From NCBI GenBank assembly GCA_947627805.1, contig CANQXB010000006.1, positions 1 through 22,813 of the forward strand: a stretch of 22,813 nucleotides of DNA, read 5' to 3'. Positions 7,085 through 14,105 of the stretch are shown piece after piece. The translations under genes and the position numbers were made by a program. The DNA comes from an uncultured Bacilli bacterium (GTDB lineage Bacteria > Bacillota_I > Bacilli_A > RF39 > UBA660). The notes under the pieces were generated by a model. It had not been told where the DNA came from. It was given only the letters and a program-made list of their open reading frames with translations, and made no database searches. Positions within the stretch are counted from its first letter, which is position 1. Every line of letters starts with the position of its first letter.

Positions 7085-7525
7085 TTATTCTGTTAAATTT
7101 TCTTCATCATCTATGATAACTAAATCTTTTAATTCATCATCATCTTCATCACTATCATCTAATTCATTATCATAGAAAATGTCATCATCTTCTGTTTCTT
7201 CCTCTTCTAGTTCTTCTTCCGTATCTTCTAATTCTAAACTATCACTATCTTCTTCATCTTCTACCACCATGTCTTGAACATGATTAGTTGATAAATCCCA
7301 ATAACCATTAGGAAGTAAAACAAATTTTTTATTAATAGATAAAAGTTCAAAGAAATCAGCAATTCTATCTTCTACTGTTTCTTCTGGTAAGTCTAAAACT
7401 TTACAAACTTTTTTAAATAAATCTAAAAGTTTCATTTTCTTACCATTTTTTTCTAATACTAAATAAGCTATTTCATCATAACTCATTGATTCTAATTCTT
7501 CTTTTGGTATATCTTTTAAATTCAT
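7085..7525 (-). CDS. rpoE: DNA-directed RNA polymerase delta subunit
   Basis: 146 residues in the family's two-part form: a folded N-terminal HARE-HTH domain (about 5-75; LESMSYDEIAYLVLEKNGKK, ending at GYWDL) and an almost wholly Asp/Glu C-terminal tail (about 90-146). Delta is a Firmicutes-specific polymerase subunit that promotes recycling and transcription specificity. Two ATGs lie close together; 7525 has AAGGAG at a 7-base distance, while 7531 is only one base from it, so 7525 is chosen. A TATAAT at 7549-7554 with a weak -35 is the likely promoter. In other Firmicutes rpoE sits near pyrG or argS; neither is here. Confidence 0.93.
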   Translation of the reverse strand: MNLKDIPKEELESMSYDEIAYLVLEKNGKKMKLLDLFKKVCKVLDLPEETVEDRIADFFELLSINKKFVLLPNGYWDLSTNHVQDMVVEDEEDSDSLELEDTEEELEEEETEDDDIFYDNELDDSDEDDDELKDLVIIDDEENLTE

Positions 7526-7575
7526 ATTCATTCTCCTTCATTCTACTCATTATATGCAATATCTTAAATATATTA

Positions 7576-7914
7576 CTATAATATTTGTATTATTATTTTC
7601 TTTTCTTCATCACCAAATTTATATAATAAGGTTATTTCCTTATCTATTTTAAATAAACAATCATCTAATTTATCTTTAACTTCATAGTTTTTTTCTTTAA
7701 GTAAAAATCGAAAAGTCTCATTTTTAAAATCAACTTCAAATAAAGTATCTTTATTCTCTCTTTCATAAGTTTTTTGCTTAAAGAATATTCGATTTTCATA
7801 ATCATCTTCTTTATAAATTAAATATTCATCTTTTTTAAACTCACATAGGACTTTTTCATTATTAATGATTAACTTATCATCATTTAATAAACGCCAGTTT
7901 ATTAATGTTTTGAT
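7576..7914 (-). CDS. Beta-rich protein (DUF1934/YwiB-like?) with apparent AUC start codon
   Basis: From 7914 to the TAG at 7578-7576 runs a 112-codon open frame with codon use like its neighbours, encoding alternating hydrophobic/charged strands (KVLCEFKKDEYLIYKEDD, TLFEVDFKNETFRFLLKEK, EKKIIIQIL). The frame contains no ATG, GTG, TTG or CTG at all. The in-frame upstream stop is TAA at 7935-7933. Between them is a strong Shine-Dalgarno AGAGGTGAT (7926-7918), followed after three bases by ATC (7914-7912), the same GGTGAT-3-start spacing as in prfA. Upstream is a good promoter. So either this gene uses AUC as start, or a G to C change destroyed ATG (mutation or assembly error). Size, strand pattern and its place next to rpoE resemble the small beta-barrel DUF1934 (YwiB) proteins, often near argS-rpoE; this family call is tentative. 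Confidence 0.65.
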   Translation of the reverse strand: MKTLINWRLLNDDKLIINNEKVLCEFKKDEYLIYKEDDYENRIFFKQKTYERENKDTLFEVDFKNETFRFLLKEKNYEVKDKLDDCLFKIDKEITLLYKFGDEEKKIIIQIL

Positions 7915-7938
7915 ATAATCACCTCTTTTGTCTTAAAA

Positions 7939-7967
7939 ACTATAACATAACAACTATATAATTTCAA
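7939..7967 (-). promoter_or_regulatory. Promoter of the AUC-start gene
   Basis: Minus strand TTGAAA (7967-7962), 17-base spacer, TATAGT (7944-7939); start near 7932, a leader of about 18 nt before ATC 7914. It shows that the downstream frame is transcribed as its own unit. A plus-strand TATAAT (7957-7962, poor -35) overlapping it may drive the divergent PBP gene. Confidence 0.65.
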
Positions 7968-8012
7968 CATAATTTTAAAGATTTTTTGCATAATATAAAA
8001 GGTGATGAAAAA

Positions 8013-9959
8013 TTGCGCTTTAAAAGACTTACTTTAAAAATAATTTTATTTGGCTTTTTAGCCTTTATTATTTCTTATATTGGAATCAATATTTATGCCC
8101 TTATTACCCCAAAACTTAATATAACCAATAATGGAACTTTTTATTTATATGATAATAAAGATACTTTGGTAGTTAAAGGAAGTAGTACTTCAACTTGGGC
8201 TGATTTAAATGAAATTGATGAAAAATTAGTTAAGGCGGTTATTACTGTTGAAGATAAAAAGTTTTATACCCATAAAGGTTTTGATATCTTAAGAATTGGC
8301 AAAGCCATGGTTAATAACATCTCCAGTGGACATATTGTGGAAGGTGCTTCGACGATTACCCAACAATTAGTTAAAAATTTATATTTAGATTTTGACCAAA
8401 CTTGGAAAAGAAAATTTGAAGAAGCTTTTTTAACTGTTATTGCGGAAATTCAATACGATAAAGATGAAATTCTAGAAGCTTATCTCAATACTATTAATTA
8501 TGGAAATGGCAACTATGGAGTTAGTAATGCTGCAAGTTATTATTTTAATAAAGATGTCAGTGATTTAACTTTAGAAGAAGCCATTATGCTAGCTGGTATT
8601 CCGAAAAGTCCCAATAAATATAATCCTGTCTCAAATTTAGATGCCGCGATTAACCGCGCTAAAATAGTAGCTAAGGTTTTATATAATAATGAAGAAATAA
8701 CTAAAGAAGAATATGAAAATCTTAATTTTGATAATTTAGAGATATATGGAAAAAATAGTGAAAATAACTTACAAATGCTTATGTATTATCAAAATGCTGT
8801 TTATAAAGAATTAGAAGAACTAGGAATTAGTAAAAGTATTTTAGAAACTGGAGGTCTTAAAATATATACTAATTTAGATATGGCTAAACAAACTAGTTTA
8901 GAAAAAAATATTTTAAAAAATCTAAATTCTGAAAGTGAAGTCCAAGTATCAAGTGTCATAGTGGACCCTATGAGTGGCAAAATTGAAGCCTTAACTGGGG
9001 GTTATGATTATAGCTTAAGCGAATATAACCGCGCTACGGAATCCAAAAGACAAGTTGGCTCCACTATGAAAGCTTTTTTGTACTATACTGCTTTAGAAAA
9101 TAATTTAGTATCATCATCTAAATTTAAAAGTGAATATACAACTTTTAATATTAATAATAAAGAAAGTTATTCACCAACTAATTCTAACGACAAATATGCC
9201 AATAAAGATATTACCATGGCGGCTGCAATTGCTTTTTCAGACAATATTTATGCCGTTAAAACTAATTTGTTTTTAGGTCCCAAAGAACTTGTTAAAACAG
9301 CAAAAAGAGCTGGAATAAAAGAAGAACTTCTTCCTGTCCCTTCTCTTGCTTTAGGGACAGGAGAAATAAATATTTTAGATTATGCTACTGGCTATAATAC
9401 ATTGGCATCTGGAGGCTATAAAAAAGATTTATATTTAATTAGAAAAATTGAAGATGCTAATGGGGTTGTTATTTATACAAAAAATGAAAAAAATAGTTTA
9501 GTTTTAAATCCTAACTATGTTTATATTTTAAATGAACTTCTTTCCAATACAACTAGTTCCGCCTTTAGAGATTATACAAGTGCTACGGCTGTGACAATTG
9601 CAGGAAAACTCTCTCGAAAATATGCCATCAAAACAGGAACAACTCCTACTGATTATTGGACAGTTGGGTATAATAAAGATGATTTAATGCTTGTTTGGTT
9701 AGGTTATGATAATAACCGTGAATTTACAAAAAGTTATAGTAGTGTTGCTAAAAATATTTGGGCTGATACAATGGAAGAAATTCAAACCGGTTATGAAAAT
9801 AATTGGTATGAAACTCCAAATGATGTCGTAGGAATAATTCTTGATGCTGTAACTGGAGAAGTAACTAAAGATTCAAGTAGAGCTGTTATGTATTATTATC
9901 TAAAAGGAAGTGAACCAAATATTAGTAAAGCCGAAGTTGTAGGTAAAGAAGATAATTGA
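8013..9959 (+). CDS. Class A penicillin-binding protein (transglycosylase/transpeptidase)
   Basis: Bifunctional peptidoglycan synthase of 648 residues: a short cytoplasmic tail, one membrane anchor (about 8-30), a GT51 glycosyltransferase domain (about 60-230) and a transpeptidase domain (about 310-600). Catalytic marks: VEDKKFYTHKG with Glu80, GASTITQQLVKNL (111-123), the nucleophile motif STMK (Ser350, Lys353), SDN (409-411) and KTGT (540-543). All three penicillin-binding motifs are intact. It polymerises lipid II and crosslinks the strands outside the membrane. The start is taken as TTG 8013, placed after AAAGGTGAT; a TTG at 7986 lacks a ribosome site. It ends soon after the catalytic domain, without a PASTA or long C-terminal extension. 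Transcribed against replication direction. Its stop codon overlaps the -35 of the small RNA promoter. Confidence 0.95.
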   Translation: MRFKRLTLKIILFGFLAFIISYIGINIYALITPKLNITNNGTFYLYDNKDTLVVKGSSTSTWADLNEIDEKLVKAVITVEDKKFYTHKGFDILRIGKAMVNNISSGHIVEGASTITQQLVKNLYLDFDQTWKRKFEEAFLTVIAEIQYDKDEILEAYLNTINYGNGNYGVSNAASYYFNKDVSDLTLEEAIMLAGIPKSPNKYNPVSNLDAAINRAKIVAKVLYNNEEITKEEYENLNFDNLEIYGKNSENNLQMLMYYQNAVYKELEELGISKSILETGGLKIYTNLDMAKQTSLEKNILKNLNSESEVQVSSVIVDPMSGKIEALTGGYDYSLSEYNRATESKRQVGSTMKAFLYYTALENNLVSSSKFKSEYTTFNINNKESYSPTNSNDKYANKDITMAAAIAFSDNIYAVKTNLFLGPKELVKTAKRAGIKEELLPVPSLALGTGEINILDYATGYNTLASGGYKKDLYLIRKIEDANGVVIYTKNEKNSLVLNPNYVYILNELLSNTTSSAFRDYTSATAVTIAGKLSRKYAIKTGTTPTDYWTVGYNKDDLMLVWLGYDNNREFTKSYSSVAKNIWADTMEEIQTGYENNWYETPNDVVGIILDAVTGEVTKDSSRAVMYYYLKGSEPNISKAEVVGKEDN

Positions 9960-9984
9960 TATTTATATTCAAATTTGCTATAAT
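9956..9984 (+). promoter_or_regulatory. Promoter of candidate antisense RNA
   Basis: TTGATA (9956-9961), 17-base spacer, TATAAT (9979-9984): near-consensus, among the best in the window. The -35 overlaps the PBP stop codon. AATTGAT (9954-9960) and ATCAATT (9983-9989) form an inverted repeat around the promoter. Confidence 0.8.
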
Positions 9985-9990
9985 CAATTT

Positions 9991-10073
9991 AAGGAGACGA
10001 GAAATCGTTGCCTTATGGTATTTGTACTATCTCTTTTGGATGTTTATTCTAATAGAGATAGTTTCTTTTTTTT
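9991..10073 (+). ncRNA. Candidate antisense RNA (type I antitoxin-like)
   Basis: Between a strong promoter and a strong terminator lies a transcript of about 80 nt with no convincing reading frame. Its 5' end folds into a hairpin (outer AAGG/CCTT, inner ACGA/TCGT, GAAA tetraloop; 9991-10014), and its 3' end is the terminator stem. On the opposite strand is the 36-codon hydrophobic gene at 10027-10137: the RNA is complementary to its last 15 codons or so, its stop and its 3' untranslated region. This is the layout of type I systems such as txpA/RatA and bsrG/SR4, where a short antisense RNA over the 3' end causes mRNA decay. The role as antitoxin is inference from layout. Confidence 0.65.
10026..10073 (+). 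terminator. Intrinsic terminator of the antisense RNA
   Basis: Perfect 9-bp stem ACTATCTCT (10026-10034) / AGAGATAGT (10054-10062) with a 19-nt loop, then TTC and eight Ts (10066-10073). The minus strand has no T tract after the stem, so termination is one-way. It will also stop PBP read-through. The stop codon of the minus-strand peptide gene lies in the stem. Confidence 0.8.
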
Positions 10074-10137
10074 GATTAAACAAGTTGTTTTTGATACAAG
10101 AAATTACTTTCAATAATATTGCTACTATTAATTTCAT
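10027..10137 (-). CDS. Candidate type I toxin: 36-residue hydrophobic peptide
   Basis: ATG 10137 is preceded, at 7 bases, by a near-perfect GAGGAGGT (10145-10152). The peptide starts MKLIVAILLKVISCIKNN and ends ETISIRINIQKR: a short hydrophobic segment (residues 3-15) and a strongly basic tail, as in membrane-acting toxins of type I systems (TxpA, BsrG, Fst classes), though I cannot match it to a named family. Own promoter at 10218-10245, leader of about 75 nt with stable hairpins, and an antisense RNA over the 3' end. Another ATG right behind the Shine-Dalgarno (22 codons, hydrophilic) is too close to it to be used. It is separated from noc by a terminator. Toxicity is inferred, not shown. 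Confidence 0.6.
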   Translation of the reverse strand: MKLIVAILLKVISCIKNNLFNQKKETISIRINIQKR

Positions 10138-10217
10138 ACAACATACCTCCTCTTCATAGATTTTGTTTTTCAAAACCCCCTGAAAAGAAAGGCTAGACTT
10201 CTCGTCTCGAGGACTAT

Positions 10218-10245
10218 ATTTTATACATATATTTTATCTTGGCAA
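10218..10245 (-). promoter_or_regulatory. Promoter of the candidate toxin gene
   Basis: Minus strand TTGCCA (10245-10240), 16-base spacer, TAAAAT (10223-10218); start near 10211. The resulting leader begins AGTCCTCGAGACGAG. Just upstream are two direct copies of TTTCGACAAA (10249-10258, 10279-10288) and an inverted near-copy TTGTCAAAA (10261-10269), possible regulator sites. Confidence 0.55.
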
Positions 10246-10293
10246 CACTTTCGACAAACCTTGTCAAAACTTCTCAATTTTCGACAAAAAATA

Positions 10294-10315
10294 AAAGGTA
10301 AAAAATATTACCTTT
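10294..10315 (-). terminator. Terminator of the mnmE-mnmG-rsmG-noc operon
   Basis: Perfect 8-bp stem AAAGGTAA/TTACCTTT with a 6-nt loop; on the minus strand it is followed by TATTTTTTG. It lies 30 bp after the noc stop and isolates the toxin gene from operon transcription. Confidence 0.85.
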
Positions 10316-10344
10316 CATTTTATTAATTTAATTTTATACAATAA

Positions 10345-11490
10345 TTATTCTTTATCTATTGTGATTGTATATCTTATTTCTTTTTCATCATTTTCTTTAG
10401 TCATACTAATTTTATAATTATTATTTCTTAAATCATCTTCTAATTTATTAAATAATTCCGTAGCTTTATCTAAATTAAATACTTTTTCTTCTTTTGGAGT
10501 TTCTACTTCTTTAGTTATATTTTCTTCTTTAGGTTCTTCAGTTACAGGAGTTGAAATATCAAAATCTAACATTTCAATTTCTTCATTTTCAACCGGTGGT
10601 TGAATATTAGTTTCTTCAACTGATTCATTATTTTTAGGAACTTCATATGAATGAGCAACTTCAGAAACATTCATATTTGCGGATTCGTCCTCTAAAAAAT
10701 TAAAGAATTTATTAGGTATTTTAGTCTCTTTAATTTCTACACTATCTGAATTATCAGAAATATTGGTACTATTTTGAACTGGTTTATTAGTAAATAAATC
10801 CGTAGCTTTTTCCTTAATATCAGAAATACTTGGTGTTGAAGCAATAATTGGTACATCATCTTCTGATTCAGGATTTTTATTTAATTCTTTTAATTTTTTA
10901 TCCAAGTCTCTCACTGTTAACCTTTCATCAATAATTTTTTTTAACCATTTATTTTGATCTTCTTCAGATTCTAACCCAAGAAGGCTTCTTGCATGTCTTT
11001 CTGAAATCTTACTTTCCATAATGGCTTTTTGTACTTCATCAGATAAAGATAATAATCTTAATTTATTAGATATTGCTGATTGACTTAAGCCCATTTTTTT
11101 CGCTAACTCTTCTTGAGTTAAATACCCTTTATCAAGTAAAGCTTTATATGATTTTGCCTCTTCAATAGAAGTTAAATCTTTTCTTTGAACATTTTCTACA
11201 ATTGCTACTTCAGCACTAGCATTATCATCTAAATCACTAAGAATTGCTGGTACCGAAGTAAGCCCAGCTAGTTTAGCAGCTTTATATCTTCTTTCACCCG
11301 CAATGATCTCATACTTGTCATTAAGACGTCTTAAAACTAGGGGTTGAATAATCCCATGTTCTTTAATTGAAGATGCAAGTTCCTTTAATGAGTTTTCATC
11401 AAAATTAAGACGTGGTTGAAAACGATTAGGAATTATGTCTTCAATAGGCACATTTAAAACTTGTGTTTCTGTTTGTTTTTCAGCATCCAC
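10345..11490 (-). CDS. noc: ParB/Noc family DNA-binding CTPase, most like nucleoid occlusion protein Noc
   Basis: 381 residues. The N-terminal ParB/Srx domain holds the CTP-binding motifs GERRYKAA (65-72) and ENVQRKDL (99-106); the HTH is at 124-148 (TQEELAKKMGLSQSAISNKL). It starts VLNVPIEDIIPNRFQPR and carries ISERHARSL, both closer to Noc than to ParB/Spo0J, and it follows rsmG directly, where noc sits in Bacillus. Residues 205-335 are an acidic, low-complexity linker, making it about 100 residues longer than typical Noc, before a small C-terminal alpha-beta region. The N-terminal amphipathic membrane helix of Noc is missing. No parA is adjacent. GTG 11490 follows GGTAGGGG. The alternative is an ordinary ParB; I saw no parS or Noc-box consensus in the window. 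Confidence 0.85.
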   Translation of the reverse strand: MDAEKQTETQVLNVPIEDIIPNRFQPRLNFDENSLKELASSIKEHGIIQPLVLRRLNDKYEIIAGERRYKAAKLAGLTSVPAILSDLDDNASAEVAIVENVQRKDLTSIEEAKSYKALLDKGYLTQEELAKKMGLSQSAISNKLRLLSLSDEVQKAIMESKISERHARSLLGLESEEDQNKWLKKIIDERLTVRDLDKKLKELNKNPESEDDVPIIASTPSISDIKEKATDLFTNKPVQNSTNISDNSDSVEIKETKIPNKFFNFLEDESANMNVSEVAHSYEVPKNNESVEETNIQPPVENEEIEMLDFDISTPVTEEPKEENITKEVETPKEEKVFNLDKATELFNKLEDDLRNNNYKISMTKENDEKEIRYTITIDKE

Positions 11491-11527
11491 TTTTAACCCC
11501 TACCTCTATTATTTAATTCTAACTTAT

Positions 11528-12244
11528 TTAGTCATTTTTCGCAAGTGGTTTATGCAATATTTTATTATACGGTCTTAATTCTTTTAATTTTGTATCTTCA
11601 TATTTTCGAATGGCTATTATATTTCTTTCAACATTATCATAGTCATACAATATAAAGGTTATAATTCTTAAAATTTTTCCATGCATTATTTCAATTGTAT
11701 CTTTGGCATCTTCAAGTTCATCTAAATTGCTACCTTTATAGGCTACAAATACTCCTTTAAAATTTACTAATGGAAGAGAAAGTTCGGCAAGAACTCTAAG
11801 ATTCGCTACAGCTCTTGAAGTAACAATATCAAATTTATTTAAATTTTCTTTAGCATAATCTTCTACTCTTTGATTAATTATTTCCACATCTATATTTAAT
11901 TTTTGGGCTAATTCTTCTAAAAATTTTGTTTTTTTATTATTTGAATCTAATAAAGTAACTTTTAAATTAGGAAAAAATATTTTTAAAACCATTCCTGGAA
12001 ATCCAGCCCCTGTCCCAATATCTAAAAGAGCATCTATTTTATTTAAATCAATAGCTTTTAAAATCGTTAAAGAGTCATAAAAATGTTTTAAATAAATATC
12101 TTCATCAGTTATAATTCTTGTTAAATTAGTATGTTTATTATATTCTTGTAAAAAATTCTTATAGATTTCTAACTTCTCTAACTTATCATTAGTTACTTCT
12201 AAATTAAATTCTTTTAAACTATTAACAAATTCTTCTTTATTCAT
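11528..12244 (-). CDS. rsmG: 16S rRNA (guanine527-N7)-methyltransferase RsmG
   Basis: 238 residues, full length. RsmG (GidB) puts N7-methyl on G527 in the 530 loop of 16S rRNA; its loss causes low-level streptomycin resistance. The SAM-binding motif DIGTGAGFPG (75-84) and the downstream LLDSNNKKTKFL (98-109) and SRAVANL (about 143-149) blocks are all present. ATG 12244 overlaps the mnmG stop by 8 bp (ATGAATAA), giving coupled translation. Third gene of mnmE-mnmG-rsmG-noc, the conserved origin-side order of Firmicutes. Confidence 0.96.
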   Translation of the reverse strand: MNKEEFVNSLKEFNLEVTNDKLEKLEIYKNFLQEYNKHTNLTRIITDEDIYLKHFYDSLTILKAIDLNKIDALLDIGTGAGFPGMVLKIFFPNLKVTLLDSNNKKTKFLEELAQKLNIDVEIINQRVEDYAKENLNKFDIVTSRAVANLRVLAELSLPLVNFKGVFVAYKGSNLDELEDAKDTIEIMHGKILRIITFILYDYDNVERNIIAIRKYEDTKLKELRPYNKILHKPLAKND

Positions 12245-14096
12245 TATTATACTCTTTCTTTAAATAAACAGCTAAAATAGCAATATCGGAAGGATTTACC
12301 CCACTAATACGTGTTGCTTGGGCTAAGGTTTTAGGTCTTATTTCACTTAATTTTTGTCTTGCTTCACTAGCTAAATTATTAACCTTCTTATAATCAATAT
12401 CATCAGGTATTTGTTTTTCTTCAATTTTCTTTAATTTAGAAGCTTCATTATTGGCTTTTTTAATATAACCCGCATATTTTATAGCAATTTCGACTTGTTC
12501 TATAACATCTTTAGCATATTCAAATTTCTTAAAAAGACTTATGAATTTAAAATCAATTTCTGGTCTTTTTAATAATTCAAAATAAGACATATTTCTTTTA
12601 GGAGGTAAAATATTATTTTCTTTAAATATTTGAGCAATTTCTTTAGTTAAAACAAATTTTGTTTCTTTTAATTCTTTTTCTAATTGGAAAATATTTTCTT
12701 TCTTTTTTTGTAATCTTTCATATTGTTCTTTACTAATAGTTCCAATCTTATAACCTATTTCTCTTAATCTTAAATCAGCATTATCATGTCTTAAAATAAG
12801 GCGAAATTCGGCACGACTTGTAAGCATTCTATAAGGGTCTTTTACACCTTTAGTTACTAAATCATCAATTAAGACCCCAATATAAGCTTCATTTCTTTTT
12901 AAGATTAAAGGTTCTTTTCCTTGTAATTTTAAAGAAGCATTAATTCCGGCAATTAAACCTTGCCCCGCGGCTTCTTCATAACCACTAGTTCCATTAATTT
13001 GACCAGCTGTAAATAAATTTTCTAAGATTTTATTTTCTAAACTAGGTTTAATTTGTAAAGCACTAATGGCATCATATTCAATAGCATAAGCATATTTAGT
13101 AATTTCCGCATGTTCTAATCCTTTTAAACTATGAACCATTTCTTCTTGAACATACCTTGGCATACTTGTGGAAAATCCTTGTAAGTACCATTCATCATAA
13201 TAAATACTTTCAGGTTCTAAAAATAATTGATGTCGTGATTTATCAGCAAATCTTACTATTTTATCTTCAATGGAAGGGCAATATCTTGGTCCAACTCCCG
13301 TCGCATAACCCCCATACATTGCGGATTCTTTTAAATGGTCTCTAATTATTTGATGGGTTTTTTCATTAGTATATAAAAGATAACATTTTTGTTGTTCATT
13401 TATTTTATAACAAGGTTTTAAATCATGACTAAAAGTATAATAAGTATCATCTCCAAGTTCTTCTTCACACTTGGAAAAATCAATCGAACTCGCTTTAATT
13501 CTTTGGGGTGTACCGGTTTTAAGTCTAATAATATCTAATCCTTGTTTTTTTAAATTATCACTTAAATGATTACTTCTTCCTTCTCCATGAGGACCAGAAG
13601 GAGTATTTTCACTTCCCACTAAAATATTGGCCTTTAAATAAGTACCGGTTGTTAAAATAACACATTTACTAATAATTTTTTCACCATTTTCTAAGATAAT
13701 TCCTTTTACTTGTTTATTTTCAATAATTAAATCTTCCACTAAACCTTCTTTAATTTCTAAGTTAGAATTTTGCTTTAAAGCTTCTTTCATTTTTTGAGGA
13801 TAAACTCTTTTATCAGCTTGGGTCCTTAAACTTCTAACTGCTGGACCTTTAGAATTATTAAGCATTTTGATTTGAAAATGGCTTTTATCGGCAATTATTC
13901 CCATTAAGCCTCCTAAAGCATCTATTTCTCTTACTATTACTCCTTTAGCAGTTCCTCCAATTGAGGGATTACAAGGCATATCGGCAATATTATTTAAATT
14001 CATTGTTAAAAGAAGAACTTTCATTCCCATTTTTCCAGCAATATTGGCCGCTTCACAACCAGCATGTCCTCCTCCAACAACTATAATATCATACAT
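12237..14096 (-). CDS. mnmG: tRNA uridine-34 5-carboxymethylaminomethyl synthesis enzyme MnmG
   Basis: 619 residues, normal for GidA/MnmG. With MnmE it installs the carboxymethylaminomethyl group on U34 of tRNAs, using FAD, NADH and methylene-THF. Seen: the FAD dinucleotide motif GGGHAG (8-13), the PCNPSIGG block (41-48, with Cys42), RSLRTQADKRVYPQKM, GPRYCPSIEDK with the second conserved Cys, and TSGYEEAAGQGLIAGINA. The C-terminal helical domain that contacts MnmE ends at SGVNPSDIAILAVYLKK. It lies 9 bp downstream of its partner gene mnmE, so the two subunits are made from one mRNA. Confidence 0.97.
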   Translation of the reverse strand: MYDIIVVGGGHAGCEAANIAGKMGMKVLLLTMNLNNIADMPCNPSIGGTAKGVIVREIDALGGLMGIIADKSHFQIKMLNNSKGPAVRSLRTQADKRVYPQKMKEALKQNSNLEIKEGLVEDLIIENKQVKGIILENGEKIISKCVILTTGTYLKANILVGSENTPSGPHGEGRSNHLSDNLKKQGLDIIRLKTGTPQRIKASSIDFSKCEEELGDDTYYTFSHDLKPCYKINEQQKCYLLYTNEKTHQIIRDHLKESAMYGGYATGVGPRYCPSIEDKIVRFADKSRHQLFLEPESIYYDEWYLQGFSTSMPRYVQEEMVHSLKGLEHAEITKYAYAIEYDAISALQIKPSLENKILENLFTAGQINGTSGYEEAAGQGLIAGINASLKLQGKEPLILKRNEAYIGVLIDDLVTKGVKDPYRMLTSRAEFRLILRHDNADLRLREIGYKIGTISKEQYERLQKKKENIFQLEKELKETKFVLTKEIAQIFKENNILPPKRNMSYFELLKRPEIDFKFISLFKKFEYAKDVIEQVEIAIKYAGYIKKANNEASKLKKIEEKQIPDDIDYKKVNNLASEARQKLSEIRPKTLAQATRISGVNPSDIAILAVYLKKEYNNE

Positions 14097-14105
14097 AATA
14101 ATCCC

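Larger units (their letters stand above)
9994..10208. repeat. Long-range inverted repeat bracketing the toxin gene
   Basis: GAGACGAGAAATC at 9994-10006 and GACTTCTCGTCTC at 10196-10208 are inverted repeats with one mismatch, which becomes a G-U pair in RNA. With a gap the similarity extends through GCCTT (to 10014) / AAGGC (from 10189). Hence the sense and antisense transcripts begin with nearly the same sequence, and the toxin mRNA's 5' leader can pair over 13 bp with its own 3' region. Confidence 0.75.

Noticed and set aside
7532..7985. Non-coding gap between rpoE and the PBP gene
   Set aside because: Hand translation shows a 112-codon frame that is missed only because it lacks a standard start codon.
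10015..10116. Plus-strand 33-codon ORF (ATG 10015) and a 14-codon TTG ORF within the small RNA
   Set aside because: The longer ORF runs through the strong terminator at 10026-10073; the ribosome-site spacing is poor for both. The RNA's hairpins and antisense position explain the sequence better.
9954..10245. Fst/par-type convergent pair with a shared bidirectional terminator
   Set aside because: Only the plus strand has a T tract after the stem, and the outer repeats are inverted rather than direct, so the RNAs are alike at their 5' ends, not complementary there. A 3'-overlap (txpA/RatA-like) layout fits better.
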